The notes beneath the pieces were generated by a model. That model was not told the DNA's origin, made no database searches, and was given only the letters and a program-made list of their open reading frames with translations. A stretch of DNA of 64,000 bases from Pseudomonas sp. B21-023 (GTDB lineage Bacteria; Pseudomonadota; Gammaproteobacteria; Pseudomonadales; Pseudomonadaceae), in NCBI RefSeq assembly GCF_024749165.1, contig NZ_CP087190.1, forward strand, positions 434,001 through 498,000. Direction: 5' to 3'. The number at the start of each line of letters is the position of its first letter. Within the stretch, counting starts at the first letter, position 1. Below are positions 10,742 to 21,381 of the stretch, piece by piece. The translations under genes were made by a program, and so were the position numbers.

Positions 10742-10762
10742 GTTGTTCAATTTGTGAACAAC
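10742..10762. promoter_or_regulatory. Perfect 21-bp palindrome overlapping a promoter: candidate operator
   Basis: GTTGTTCA-N5-TGAACAAC is an exact dyad. On the minus strand it covers a candidate -35 (TTCACA) and most of the 16-base spacer before a TATGAT -10, upstream of the YkgJ-like gene. The geometry is that of a repressor operator; the binding protein is unknown. Confidence 0.5.
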
Positions 10763-10881
10763 CTTTTGCCCGATTCCACTGGCAGTTGATGAAAACCGCG
10801 AACGCTCGCTGTCGCTGTGTGTCAGAGCGTCTAGGCTGAACACTCTCCCTGCGCTTTCGCCTACTTGCCCGAGGATGCCGC

Positions 10882-13347
<2,466 letters not shown>

Positions 13348-13353
13348 CACACC

Positions 13354-13460
13354 GGGGCCGCTTTGCGGCCCATCGCCGGCAAGCCGGCTCCCACAAAGAT
13401 CCACAGCACCGCCAAACTCTGTGGGAGCCGGCTTGCCGGCGATGGGCTGCGCAGCAGCCC
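13354..13460. repeat. REP pair (inverted), GCCGGCAAGCCGGC type
   Basis: Two head-to-head copies of a REP element. The left copy has GGGGCCGCTTTGCGGCCC, then ATCGCCGGCAAGCCGGCTCC. The right copy is its inverse with a variant outer hairpin (GGGCTGCGCAGCAGCCC). They lie between glgP and fbp. Confidence 0.85.
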
Positions 13461-13594
13461 TAATCGACAAGCTGCGTGAACTCAAAGCCCAATGAGCCCT
13501 CTGATCTGCCACACGAGTCTCTTTGCTCGCTAGCCCGTCACTCTCCCTGTAAACTGCGGGGGTTTTTCTCCCCCTTTCCTTTTCGGAGCCATAC

Positions 13595-14605
13595 ATGTCC
13601 CGCGTTACCCTGAGTCGCTATCTGATTGAGCAGACCCGCAGCAACAATACCCCTGCCGATCTGCGCTTCCTGATCGAAGTGGTGGCGCGTGCGTGCAAGG
13701 AGATCAGTCACCACGTGTCCAAGGGCGCCCTGGGCGGCGTGCTGGGCAGCATGGGCACCGAGAACGTGCAGGGCGAGGTGCAGAAGAAGCTCGACGTGAT
13801 TTCCAACGACATCCTGCTCGAAGCCAACGAGTGGGGCGGTCACCTGGCCGGCATGGCCTCCGAAGAGATGGACAATGCCTACCAGATCCCGGGCAAGTAC
13901 CCCAAAGGCGCCTACCTGCTGGTCTTTGACCCGCTGGACGGCTCGTCGAACATCGACGTCAACGTCTCGGTCGGCACCATCTTCTCGGTGCTGCGTTGCC
14001 CGAACGAATACCTGAGCCAGAACGAAACCCTGAACGAGAATGCATTCCTGCAGCCAGGCACCCAGCAGGTCGCCGCCGGTTACGCCATCTACGGCCCGCA
14101 GACCATGCTGATCCTGACCCTGGGCAACGGCGTCAAGGGCTTCACCCTGGACCGCGAGCTGGGCAGCTTCGTCCTGACCCACGAAAACATCCAGGTACCG
14201 GCCACCACCGCCGAGTTCGCCATCAACATGTCCAACCAGCGCCACTGGGAAGCCCCGGTGCAACGCTACGTGGGCGAGCTGCTGGCCGGCGAGACCGGGC
14301 CGCTGAAAAAGAACTACAACATGCGCTGGATCGCCTCGATGGTGGCCGACGTGCATCGCATCCTGACCCGTGGCGGCCTGTTCATGTACCCACGCGATGC
14401 CCGCGAGCCGAGCAAGCCGGGCAAGCTGCGCCTGATGTACGAAGCCAACCCGATGTCGTTCATCATCGAACAGGCAGGCGGCGCCTCCACCAACGGTTAC
14501 GAGCGTATCCTCGACATCAAGCCGGAGAGCCTGCACCAGCGCGTGTCGGTGATCCTCGGCTCGAAGGAAGAGGTCGAGCGCGTCACCGCCTACCACAAGG
14601 AGTAA
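13595..14605 (+). CDS. fbp: Class I fructose-1,6-bisphosphatase
   Basis: A 336-residue gluconeogenic enzyme that hydrolyses fructose 1,6-bisphosphate to fructose 6-phosphate. The metal-binding motif [18 protein letters not shown] is intact, as are the phosphate-binding region around [11 protein letters not shown] and the C-terminal [20 protein letters not shown] lies 8 bases before the ATG. The downstream DUF924 gene starts 3 bases after the stop, so they form an operon. Confidence 0.97.
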   Translation: MSRVTLSRYLIEQTRSNNTPADLRFLIEVVARACKEISHHVSKGALGGVLGSMGTENVQGEVQKKLDVISNDILLEANEWGGHLAGMASEEMDNAYQIPGKYPKGAYLLVFDPLDGSSNIDVNVSVGTIFSVLRCPNEYLSQNETLNENAFLQPGTQQVAAGYAIYGPQTMLILTLGNGVKGFTLDRELGSFVLTHENIQVPATTAEFAINMSNQRHWEAPVQRYVGELLAGETGPLKKNYNMRWIASMVADVHRILTRGGLFMYPRDAREPSKPGKLRLMYEANPMSFIIEQAGGASTNGYERILDIKPESLHQRVSVILGSKEEVERVTAYHKE

Positions 14606-14608
14606 GTC

Positions 14609-15205
14609 ATGCTCGCACCTTGGCAGCCGTTGCTGGAGTGGTGGTTCGGTTGGGGCACAAGTGCCCAGGCCGTGGCTGACGAGAAGAACACGCTGTGGTT
14701 CGGCAAGCATCACGACGTCGATGCCCAGGCGCTGTTCGGCGACCTGGTCGAGCAAGCCCTGGCGGGCGGGCTCGACGAGTGGCAGCAGAGCCCCCAGGGC
14801 TGGCTCGGTCTGCTGCTGCTGCTGGATCAGCTGCCGCGCATGATCTATCGCGACACGCCGCGTGCCTTCGAGGGTGACCGGCGTGCCCAGGTAGTGGCGA
14901 TGCAGGGGTTGCAGAAGGGCTGGGACTACCAGCTGCTGCCGATCCAGCGGGTGTTCGTGCTATTGGTGCTGGAGCATGCCGAGGTGCTGGACTGGCAAAA
15001 CCTGTGCGTCGAGCGTTACCAGACTTTGCTGGACGAGCAGCCCGAGGCCAGCCGTCGGTTGTTTGAAGGCTTCCTCGACTATGCCGAGCAGCACCAGCGG
15101 GTGATCGCCCGCTTCGGGCGCTTCCCGCACCGCAACCTGGTGCTGAACCGCCCGAGCACCAGTGAAGAGATGGACTTCCTGCTGGAGCCTGGGTCCAGGT
15201 TCTAG
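14609..15205 (+). CDS. DUF924 family protein
   Basis: A 198-residue helical protein. Family landmarks are WFG..., LWFGKHHDVDAQ, LGLLLLLDQLPRMIYRDTPRAF and the end RFGRFPHRNLVL. DUF924 proteins fold like TPR-type helical bundles; no enzymatic activity is established. It is co-transcribed with fbp (3-base gap). No signal peptide or membrane segment is seen. Confidence 0.85.
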   Translation: MLAPWQPLLEWWFGWGTSAQAVADEKNTLWFGKHHDVDAQALFGDLVEQALAGGLDEWQQSPQGWLGLLLLLDQLPRMIYRDTPRAFEGDRRAQVVAMQGLQKGWDYQLLPIQRVFVLLVLEHAEVLDWQNLCVERYQTLLDEQPEASRRLFEGFLDYAEQHQRVIARFGRFPHRNLVLNRPSTSEEMDFLLEPGSRF

Positions 15206-15212
15206 TGCCAGT

Positions 15213-15331
15213 GGGGCTGCTTTGCAGCCCTATCGCTGGCAAGCCAGCTCCCACAGGATAAGCGCTGCATTCGGGTCTGGCGCTATCCCTGTGGGAGCTG
15301 GCTTGCCAGCGATGGGCCGCGAAGCGGCCCC
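15213..15331. repeat. REP pair (inverted), GCTGGCAAGCCAGC type
   Basis: Two inverted REP copies, the core reading ATCGCTGGCAAGCCAGCTCC on the left and its inverse on the right, each with an outer hairpin (GGGGCTGCTTTGCAGCCC; GGGCCGCGAAGCGGCCC). They lie between two convergent genes and may act as the terminator. Confidence 0.85.
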
Positions 15332-15338
15332 GGCCATC

Positions 15339-17231
15339 TCAGATCCTGAAACTCCCCACCAGATGCTTCAACCGCTCGACCTGATGCTCCAGGTCGGTGC
15401 AGGCACGCAAGGTGCTCTGCAGGTTCTGCACCCCTTCCTGATTCAGCGTATTGATCTCGGTGATGTCGACATTGATCGACTCGACCACGGCCGTTTGCTC
15501 TTCCGTGGCGGTGGCCACCGACTGGTTCATGCCGTCGATCTCGCCGATGCGCTGGGTGACACTGCCCAGGCGTTCGCCGGCCTGGTTGGCGATGCCGACA
15601 CTGCGGTCGCTGTGTTGCTGGCTCTGGTTCATGGTGCTCACGGCCACCTGGGCCCCGGCCTGCAGCTCCTCGATCAGGCGCTGCACCTGCTGTGCCGAGT
15701 CCTGGGTGCGGTGTGCCAGGTTGCGCACCTCGTCGGCCACCACCGCGAAACCACGCCCGGCTTCGCCGGCACGGGCCGCCTCGATGGCCGCGTTGAGCGC
15801 CAACAGGTTGGTCTGCTGCGAAATGCCGCTGATCACATCGAGGATCTGGCCGATGTTGGCCGTGTGGTTGTTCAGCGTTTCGATGTTGCCGCTGGCATCA
15901 CTGATGCGCGCCGACAACTGATTCATCACGTCGATGGTTTCGCCCACCACCTGCTGGCCCTCTTCAGCCAGGCCGCGGGCGGCGCTGGAGTGCTGCGAGG
16001 CGAGGGCGGCGTTCTGGGCGATCTCCTGGGCGGCGGCGCCGAGCTGGTTGATCGCCGCGGCGACACTGCTGGTGCGGCTGGACTGCTGGTCGGCGTTGTG
16101 GATCGAGGCATTCGAGGCGCTGACCACCTGACCGGCCACGGCATTCACCTGGCCGGTGGCCGAGGCCACTTCGCGGATCGATTCGTGGATCCGCTCGACG
16201 AAGCGGTTGAACGACTGCGCCAGACTGCCGAACTCGTCCTGGGCGTGGATGGCCAGGCGCCGGGTCAGGTCGCCTTCGCCCTCGGCGATGTCGCGCATGG
16301 CGCGGCCCATGACGTGCAGCGGTTCCATCAGCACGCGGATCAGCAAGCCGAGCAGGGCGATGATCACCACCACCGCGATCAGTGTCGCCACCACGGCCGA
16401 AGTGCGCAGCTCGCCGAGCATGGCGAAGGCCGCATCCTGGTCCAGCACCAGCGCCACGTACCAGTCCGCCGAGGGCACGCCATCGACGTGGGTGAAGTTG
16501 ATGAACTGTTTGCGACCCTCGACCTCCACTTCCTTCAGCCCGCTGCCGATGCGCAGGTTACTGCCAGGGTAGACTTCCGCCAGGGGCTTGAGCGCCAGTT
16601 CGCCCTTGGGGTGGATGAGCACCTTGCCCTCGCCGTTGACGATGAAGGCGTGCCCGTGGCCGCCGAAGTCCAGGGTGTTGATCAGGTTGCTGATGGTCTG
16701 CAGATCGGTGTCGACACCGCTGACGCCGATCATGCGCCCGCCCTGTTGCACCGGAGTGGCCAGGGTAATGACCAGCTTGCCGGCCGATGCCGAGATGTAC
16801 GGTTCGGTGACGATGGTCTGGCCCGCGGTGCTGGCCGCCTTGTACCAGCCGCGAACGCGCGGGTCGTAGTCGGCGGCGCGGTTGCCCACCGGCACCGACT
16901 GCATGCTGCCGTCCTGGCCGCCGAAGTAGGTGAGGATGAAGTTGCTGCCGTACACCGGCAGCGCCAGGATGCGCTCGAGGCTGCTCTTGGCGGGACCGTC
17001 GACGGCAATCTGCTGTGCCACCGAGTTCACCAGCTGGATGCGGCTGTCGAGCCAGGTGCGGATGTTGCCGGCGGTGAGGTTGCCCAGCGATTGCAGCGTC
17101 GACTCGGTGTCGCTACGCAGCGACTGACGCTGTCGGTAGTCGTTGAACAGGACGAAGCAAGTGAAGGCGACGGCCACCACCAGGGCGGCGGCCAGCAGGA
17201 TCTTGTGGCTGAACTTGAGGTTCTTGGTCAT
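15339..17231 (-). CDS. Methyl-accepting chemotaxis protein with dCache-type sensor
   Basis: A 630-residue chemoreceptor starting at [10 protein letters not shown] (17231). TM1 lies at about 10-30. The periplasmic dCache domain (about 35-275) has [13 protein letters not shown] and [22 protein letters not shown]2 (about 280-305), HAMP and a signalling domain follow, with the hairpin tip [22 protein letters not shown]. Amino-acid-binding dCache receptors carry Y..R.WY and an Asp just after the PY; here that position is Ser, so the ligand cannot be assigned. It is a single gene convergent with the fbp operon. Confidence 0.93.
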   Translation of the reverse strand: MTKNLKFSHKILLAAALVVAVAFTCFVLFNDYRQRQSLRSDTESTLQSLGNLTAGNIRTWLDSRIQLVNSVAQQIAVDGPAKSSLERILALPVYGSNFILTYFGGQDGSMQSVPVGNRAADYDPRVRGWYKAASTAGQTIVTEPYISASAGKLVITLATPVQQGGRMIGVSGVDTDLQTISNLINTLDFGGHGHAFIVNGEGKVLIHPKGELALKPLAEVYPGSNLRIGSGLKEVEVEGRKQFINFTHVDGVPSADWYVALVLDQDAAFAMLGELRTSAVVATLIAVVVIIALLGLLIRVLMEPLHVMGRAMRDIAEGEGDLTRRLAIHAQDEFGSLAQSFNRFVERIHESIREVASATGQVNAVAGQVVSASNASIHNADQQSSRTSSVAAAINQLGAAAQEIAQNAALASQHSSAARGLAEEGQQVVGETIDVMNQLSARISDASGNIETLNNHTANIGQILDVISGISQQTNLLALNAAIEAARAGEAGRGFAVVADEVRNLAHRTQDSAQQVQRLIEELQAGAQVAVSTMNQSQQHSDRSVGIANQAGERLGSVTQRIGEIDGMNQSVATATEEQTAVVESINVDITEINTLNQEGVQNLQSTLRACTDLEHQVERLKHLVGSFRI

Positions 17232-17454
17232 TTTTCTTGGAATCTGCGCACGGGCACGAAGGGGAGGGGTGCGGCAAAAAGCCACACCACCGCTTTATGT
17301 CGACGCACAGGGATAAAACATTAATCGTTTGCGCGCCAGGCGACCAACGGTGCACAACGAAACCTCGTCGGCCAGGGAACCGAGGAGCCTTTTTCCCTTC
17401 TAAGCTCCCTGCAGGCCCTCGCGCCTGTGTATCCATCTCCAGGAGTGTCCCTTC

Positions 17455-17709
17455 ATGTCGTTGCGTTCCCTCGCCCTGTTGTCCTTGTGCGTCGTCCTGA
17501 CCGCTTGCAGCAAGATCAACCAGGAAAACTATTCCAAGCTCAAGGCCGGCATGAACAAGGCCGAAGTCGAGCAGTTGCTCGGCACGCCCAAGGAGTGTTC
17601 CGGCGCGCTGGGCATGAGCAGCTGCACCTGGGGTGACGAGAAGAGCTTCATCAGCGTGCAGTACGCGGCGGACAAGGTCCTGATGTATTCCGGGCAGGGC
17701 CTCAAATGA
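17455..17709 (+). CDS. Small lipoprotein, SmpA/DUF3862-like
   Basis: An 84-residue protein with a lipoprotein signal (LCVVLTAC, Cys18). A short domain has NYSKLKAGMNKAEVEQLLGTP and CTWGDEKSFISVQYAADKV, the pattern of BamE/SmpA-like outer-membrane lipoprotein folds. Function is unknown. AGGAG precedes the ATG. The stop overlaps the lipocalin start by 4 bases (ATGA), so the two are coupled. Confidence 0.8.
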   Translation: MSLRSLALLSLCVVLTACSKINQENYSKLKAGMNKAEVEQLLGTPKECSGALGMSSCTWGDEKSFISVQYAADKVLMYSGQGLK

Positions 17710-18278
17710 GGCACCTGCACCTGCTGCTGGGCGTGTGCTTGGTGATGCTGCTCGGTGGCTGCGCCACCTCGGCCACCGACCCGCTGGCGCCGAAGACCGC
17801 AGGTGCGGTCGACCTCAAGCGTTACCAGGGCAAATGGTTCGAGCTGGCGCGCCTGCCAATGAAGTACCAGGACGGTTGCGCCCAGTCCGAGGCCCATTAC
17901 AACCTCAAGCCCGATGGCACGGTCGGCGTGCTGAACCGTTGCCGTACCCTGGGTGATGAATGGCTGCGTGCCGAGGGCCATGCGACGCCGCAGCAGGCGG
18001 GGCATACCGACAAGCTGTGGGTGGAGTTCGACAATTGGTTCACTCGCCTGGTGCCCGGGGTGGCCAAGGGGGACTACTGGATCCTGTTCGTCGACGAGCG
18101 CTATCGCACGGCGATTGTCGGCAGCCCGGACCGCAAGTACCTGTGGATTCTTTCGCGTACGCCTTCGTTGCCGGCGTGGGAGCGTGAAAACCTGCTGGCC
18201 AAGGCGCGGCAGCAGGGCTTTGATACCAGCCGCCTGATCTGGCGCACGCCCGACAAGAGCATCGTCGCCCGGCATTGA
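17706..18278 (+). CDS. blc: Outer-membrane lipoprotein lipocalin (Blc type)
   Basis: A 190-residue lipoprotein (signal ending MLLGGC, Cys19) with a bacterial lipocalin barrel. It shows the first conserved block RYQGKWFELARLP, the second DNWFTRLVPG...GDYWILFVDERYRTAIVGSPD, and the helical end WERENLLAKARQQGFD. Bacterial lipocalins bind fatty acids or lysophospholipids and help envelope maintenance. It is coupled to the preceding small lipoprotein gene. Confidence 0.92.
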   Translation: MRHLHLLLGVCLVMLLGGCATSATDPLAPKTAGAVDLKRYQGKWFELARLPMKYQDGCAQSEAHYNLKPDGTVGVLNRCRTLGDEWLRAEGHATPQQAGHTDKLWVEFDNWFTRLVPGVAKGDYWILFVDERYRTAIVGSPDRKYLWILSRTPSLPAWERENLLAKARQQGFDTSRLIWRTPDKSIVARH

Positions 18279-18284
18279 GGACGC

Positions 18285-18338
18285 CATCGCGGGGCAAACC
18301 CGCTCCCCATACTACCTGTGGGGGCGGGCCCCGCGATG
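18285..18338. repeat. REP-type inverted repeat, GCGGGGCAAACCCGC variant
   Basis: Inverted halves CATCGCGGGGCAAACCCGCTCCCC and its near inverse lie in the 69-base gap between two convergent genes (lipocalin and hutF). The hairpin could end transcription from both sides. Confidence 0.7.
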
Positions 18339-18347
18339 TTTCGACTG

Positions 18348-19712
18348 TCAGTCCAGCAACTGACGCAGCACTTGTACAAACGCTGCCGCGCTTTCCTCCT
18401 CCTGTTCATGCCGCCCTTGGCGTACAACCCACTGCCCGTTGACCATCACATCGCGTACCTGGCGATCAGAACCCGCGAACAACCAGCGGTTGAGAATGGC
18501 ATCGCCGGCGGCCACGGCCAGATACGGATCCTGCCCGTCCAGTACCAGCCAGTCCGCCCGCTTGCCCACGGCCAGTTCGCCGATCGGCTGCCCCAGCGCC
18601 TGGGCACCGCCCAGCAGCGCGGCGTCGTACAAGGTTCGACCAACCATCGGCTGATCGGCGCGATACAGGCGATTGCGCCGCTGGTCACGCATGCGCTGGC
18701 CATACTCCAGCCAGCGCAGTTCCTCGACCACGCTCAAAGACACATGGCTGTCCGAGCCGATACCCATCCGCCCGCCCTGGGCCAGGTAGTCCACCGCCGG
18801 GAAGATGCCGTCACCCAGGTTCGCCTCGGTGGTCAGGCACAACCCGGCCACCGCGCCACTGCGGGCCATGGCGGCAACTTCGTCGGCTTCGGCGTGGGTG
18901 GCATGGACCAGGCACCAGCGCTGATCGACATCGACCTGCTCGTACAGCCATTGCAGTGGACGGCGGCCGCTCCAGGCCAGGCAGTCATCGACTTCCTTCT
19001 GTTGCTCGGCAATGTGGATATGGATCGGGCAGGTCCTGTCGCCCGCACCGAGCACATCGGTGATCTGCCCTGGTGTCACGGCGCGTAGCGAGTGGAAGCA
19101 CAACCCCAATGTCTGCGCCGGCTGTTGTGCCAGCAATGGCGCTAGTTGCTGTTGCAGGCGCAGGTACTGTTCGGTTGAGTTGATGAAGCGCCGTTGGCCG
19201 TCATTGGGCGCCTGGCCGCCAAACCCGGCGTGGCTGTACAGGACCGGCAGCAAGGTCAGGCCGATGCCGCTGGCGGCTGCGGCGGCGCTGATGCGTCGCG
19301 ACAGTTCGGCGGGGTCCGCGTAGGCCTGCCCGTGCTGGTCATGGTGCACATAGTGGAATTCGGCCACCGAGGTGTAGCCGGCCTTGAGCATCTCGATATA
19401 CAACTGGCGCGCGATGACCTGCAGTTGCTCCGGCGTGATCCGGCCGACCAGGCGGTACATCAGTTCGCGCCAGGTCCAGAAGCTGTCATTGGGATTGCCG
19501 GCCACTTCCGCCAGCCCTGCCATGGCCCGCTGGAACGCATGCGAGTGCAGGTTGGGCATGCCTGGCAACAGCGGGCCGCCCAGGCGCTCGGCGCCTTTGG
19601 CGTCGGCATCGGTCATTATCGCCGCCAGCTGACCGTCGGCAGCGACCTCCAGGCGGACATTGCGGGCCCAGCCCGAAGGGAGCAGGGCGCGTTCGGCGAA
19701 GTAGGCGGGCAT
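18348..19712 (-). CDS. hutF: Formimidoylglutamate deiminase HutF
   Basis: A 454-residue metal-dependent amidohydrolase that converts N-formimino-L-glutamate to N-formyl-L-glutamate plus ammonia, the first half of the five-step histidine route. The start is MPAYFAERAL at 19712. Metal ligands are visible in GMPNLHSHAFQ, HIHIAEQQKEVDD, LVHATHAEADE and GIGSDSHVSLS. It is divergent from hutC and shares its control region. An AACAATAA Crc/Hfq motif lies directly before the ribosome binding site. Confidence 0.95.
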   Translation of the reverse strand: MPAYFAERALLPSGWARNVRLEVAADGQLAAIMTDADAKGAERLGGPLLPGMPNLHSHAFQRAMAGLAEVAGNPNDSFWTWRELMYRLVGRITPEQLQVIARQLYIEMLKAGYTSVAEFHYVHHDQHGQAYADPAELSRRISAAAAASGIGLTLLPVLYSHAGFGGQAPNDGQRRFINSTEQYLRLQQQLAPLLAQQPAQTLGLCFHSLRAVTPGQITDVLGAGDRTCPIHIHIAEQQKEVDDCLAWSGRRPLQWLYEQVDVDQRWCLVHATHAEADEVAAMARSGAVAGLCLTTEANLGDGIFPAVDYLAQGGRMGIGSDSHVSLSVVEELRWLEYGQRMRDQRRNRLYRADQPMVGRTLYDAALLGGAQALGQPIGELAVGKRADWLVLDGQDPYLAVAAGDAILNRWLFAGSDRQVRDVMVNGQWVVRQGRHEQEEESAAAFVQVLRQLLD

Positions 19713-19725
19713 CGGTGAAATCCTG

Positions 19726-19733
19726 TTATTGTT
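19726..19733 (-). promoter_or_regulatory. Crc/Hfq (CA) motif at the hutF ribosome binding site
   Basis: AACAATAA on the minus strand matches AAnAAnAA and abuts the AGGA ribosome binding site of hutF. Hfq with Crc binds such motifs to block translation in Pseudomonas; binding here is inferred. Confidence 0.5.
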
Positions 19734-19735
19734 AA

Positions 19736-19754
19736 CTTGTATATACATATACAG
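19736..19754. promoter_or_regulatory. HutC-type operator between hutF and hutC
   Basis: CTTGTATATACATATACAG contains TGTA-TA-TACA, the dyad bound by HutC repressors, in the divergent control region. It would let HutC repress hutF and its own gene. Confidence 0.7.
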
Positions 19755-19820
19755 CCGTTTGCCTGCCGGGTAAACTCCGGCAAGCTACCGTTCACTCCAA
19801 CCGCACAAGGATTCAACGCC

Positions 19821-20567
19821 GTGCCGACACTTCCTGTCTCCGCGCTGGTTGCCCAGATGGGCGAAGGGCCGGCGCCGCTCTACGCCCGGGTGAAACAGAT
19901 GATCATCCAGCAGATCGAGAGCGGCAACTGGCCGCCTCATCACCGCGTGCCATCGGAAAGCGAACTGGTCAGCGAGCTGGGCTTCAGCCGCATGACCATC
20001 AACCGCGCACTGCGCGAACTCACCGCCGAAGGCCTGCTGGTGCGCATGCAGGGCGTCGGCACTTTCGTCGCCGAGCCCAAGAGCCGCTCGGCGCTGTTCG
20101 AGGTCAACAACATCGCCGACGAGATCGCCGGCCGTGGCCACCAGCATAGCTGCCAGGTGATAAAGCTTGCCGAAGAGGCCGCCGGCTCCGAGCGCGCCCT
20201 GGCCCTGGACATGCGCGAAGGGCAGCGGGTGTTCCACTCGCTGATCGTGCATTACGAAAATGGCGTGCCGGTGCAGATCGAGGACCGCTACGTCAACGCT
20301 GCCATCGCTCCGGATTACCTCAAGCAGGATTTCACCCGGCAGACGCCCTACGCCTACCTGTCGCAGGTGGCGCCGCTCACTGAAGGCGAGCACGTGGTCG
20401 AGGCGATCCTTGCCGAACCTGAAGAATGCAAGCTGCTGCAGATCGAGCGGGGCGAGCCGTGCCTGTTGATCCGCCGTCGCACCTGGTCGGGGCGCCAGCC
20501 GGTCACCGCTGCGCGCCTGATCCACCCCGGTTCCCGTCACCGTCTGGAAGGACGATTCAGCAAATGA
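19821..20567 (+). CDS. hutC: Histidine utilisation repressor HutC (GntR family)
   Basis: A 248-residue repressor released by urocanate. The start is GTG at 19821 with AAGG about 10 bases upstream; the longer open frame to 19737 would run through the operator. The N-terminal winged helix (YARVKQMIIQQIESG, RVPSESELVSELGFSRMTINRAL) is followed by a UTRA effector domain (about 100-240). The stop overlaps the hutD start (ATGA). Confidence 0.95.
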   Translation: MPTLPVSALVAQMGEGPAPLYARVKQMIIQQIESGNWPPHHRVPSESELVSELGFSRMTINRALRELTAEGLLVRMQGVGTFVAEPKSRSALFEVNNIADEIAGRGHQHSCQVIKLAEEAAGSERALALDMREGQRVFHSLIVHYENGVPVQIEDRYVNAAIAPDYLKQDFTRQTPYAYLSQVAPLTEGEHVVEAILAEPEECKLLQIERGEPCLLIRRRTWSGRQPVTAARLIHPGSRHRLEGRFSK

Positions 20568-21136
20568 CCCAGTTGCAGCTGTTGCGTGCCCAGGACTACC
20601 CGCGCATGCCCTGGAAGAACGGTGGCGGTTTCACCGAAGAGATCACCCGCGACGCAGGCGACAGCCTGGACGGTTTCGGCTGGCGCCTGTCGATCGCCGA
20701 TATCGAGGAGTCCGGTGGTTTTTCCAGCTTCACCGGGTACCAGCGGATCATCACCGTATTGCAGGGCGATGGCATGCGCCTGCTGGTCGATGGCCAGGCC
20801 AGCCGGCCGTTGCTGCCGTTCGATGCGTTCGCCTTCAGTGGCGAAAGCCAGGTGAGCTGCAAGCTGTTGGGCGGGGCGATTCGCGATTTCAACCTGATCT
20901 ATGCGCCGCAGCGGTATCGGGCGCGGTTGCAGTGGTTCGATGGCAGTAGCCGGCTCTTCAGCTCGGCGTCGACGCTGTTGCTGTTTGCCGCCAGCACTCA
21001 TGTCGAGGTGGGGCTGGCTGGGGAGGAGACGCAGCAGCTTGGGCGCTATGACTGTCTGCGGATCGATGGCAATGAAGGGTTGCTGGAAATGGATGTACAG
21101 GGGCGGTTCTGCCTGATCGAGCTGATTTCACACTGA
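20564..21136 (+). CDS. hutD: HutD family protein
   Basis: A 190-residue cupin-like protein of the hut locus (MPWKNGGGFTEEI near the start is the family signature; GFGWRLSIADIEESGGFSSF follows). HutD is thought to set an upper limit on hut expression, perhaps by binding formylglutamate; this is family knowledge. Its ATG overlaps the hutC stop by 4 bases, so it is co-translated with the repressor. Confidence 0.92.
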   Translation: MTQLQLLRAQDYPRMPWKNGGGFTEEITRDAGDSLDGFGWRLSIADIEESGGFSSFTGYQRIITVLQGDGMRLLVDGQASRPLLPFDAFAFSGESQVSCKLLGGAIRDFNLIYAPQRYRARLQWFDGSSRLFSSASTLLLFAASTHVEVGLAGEETQQLGRYDCLRIDGNEGLLEMDVQGRFCLIELISH

Positions 21137-21151
21137 TCTGTCATCGCTGAA

Positions 21152-21253
21152 AGGGGCTGCTATGCAGCCCATCGCTGGCAAGCCAGCTCCCACATGGGCC
21201 AAGTGAACCCTGTGGGAGCTGGCTTGCCAGCGATGGGGCGCGTAGCGGCCCCT
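21152..21253. repeat. REP pair (inverted), GCTGGCAAGCCAGC type
   Basis: Two inverted copies with cores ATCGCTGGCAAGCCAGCTCC and the inverse, outer hairpins GGGGCTGCTATGCAGCCC and GGGGCGCGTAGCGGCCCC. They lie after hutD and before the hutU control region. Confidence 0.85.
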
Positions 21254-21301
21254 TTCTCGTTTTTCGTCCGAGGAATGGTCACTCTTTTTTGGTTGCCTAT
21301 G

Positions 21302-21315
21302 CTTGTACATACAAG
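21302..21315. promoter_or_regulatory. HutC-type operator upstream of hutU
   Basis: CTTGTACATACAAG has a TGTA-CA-TACA core and lies 67 bases before the hutU GTG. I could not identify a convincing sigma70 or sigma54 promoter beside it. Confidence 0.75.
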
Positions 21316-21381
21316 TAAAGGTGTGTTTGTATAGTCACCACGACACACACATGCCGTCGGACGACCGCAGAGGACATCCCC

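Noticed and set aside
19755..19775. A sigma54 promoter for hutF
   Set aside because: CGGCAGG-CAAA-CGGCT on the minus strand has the right spacing but misses several consensus bases, including both T of the -12 box.
21254..21381. A sigma54 promoter for hutU
   Set aside because: I looked for a GG-N10-GC pair with -24/-12 character between the REP pair and the operator and found none convincing, although sigma54 control of hutU is known in some Pseudomonas.
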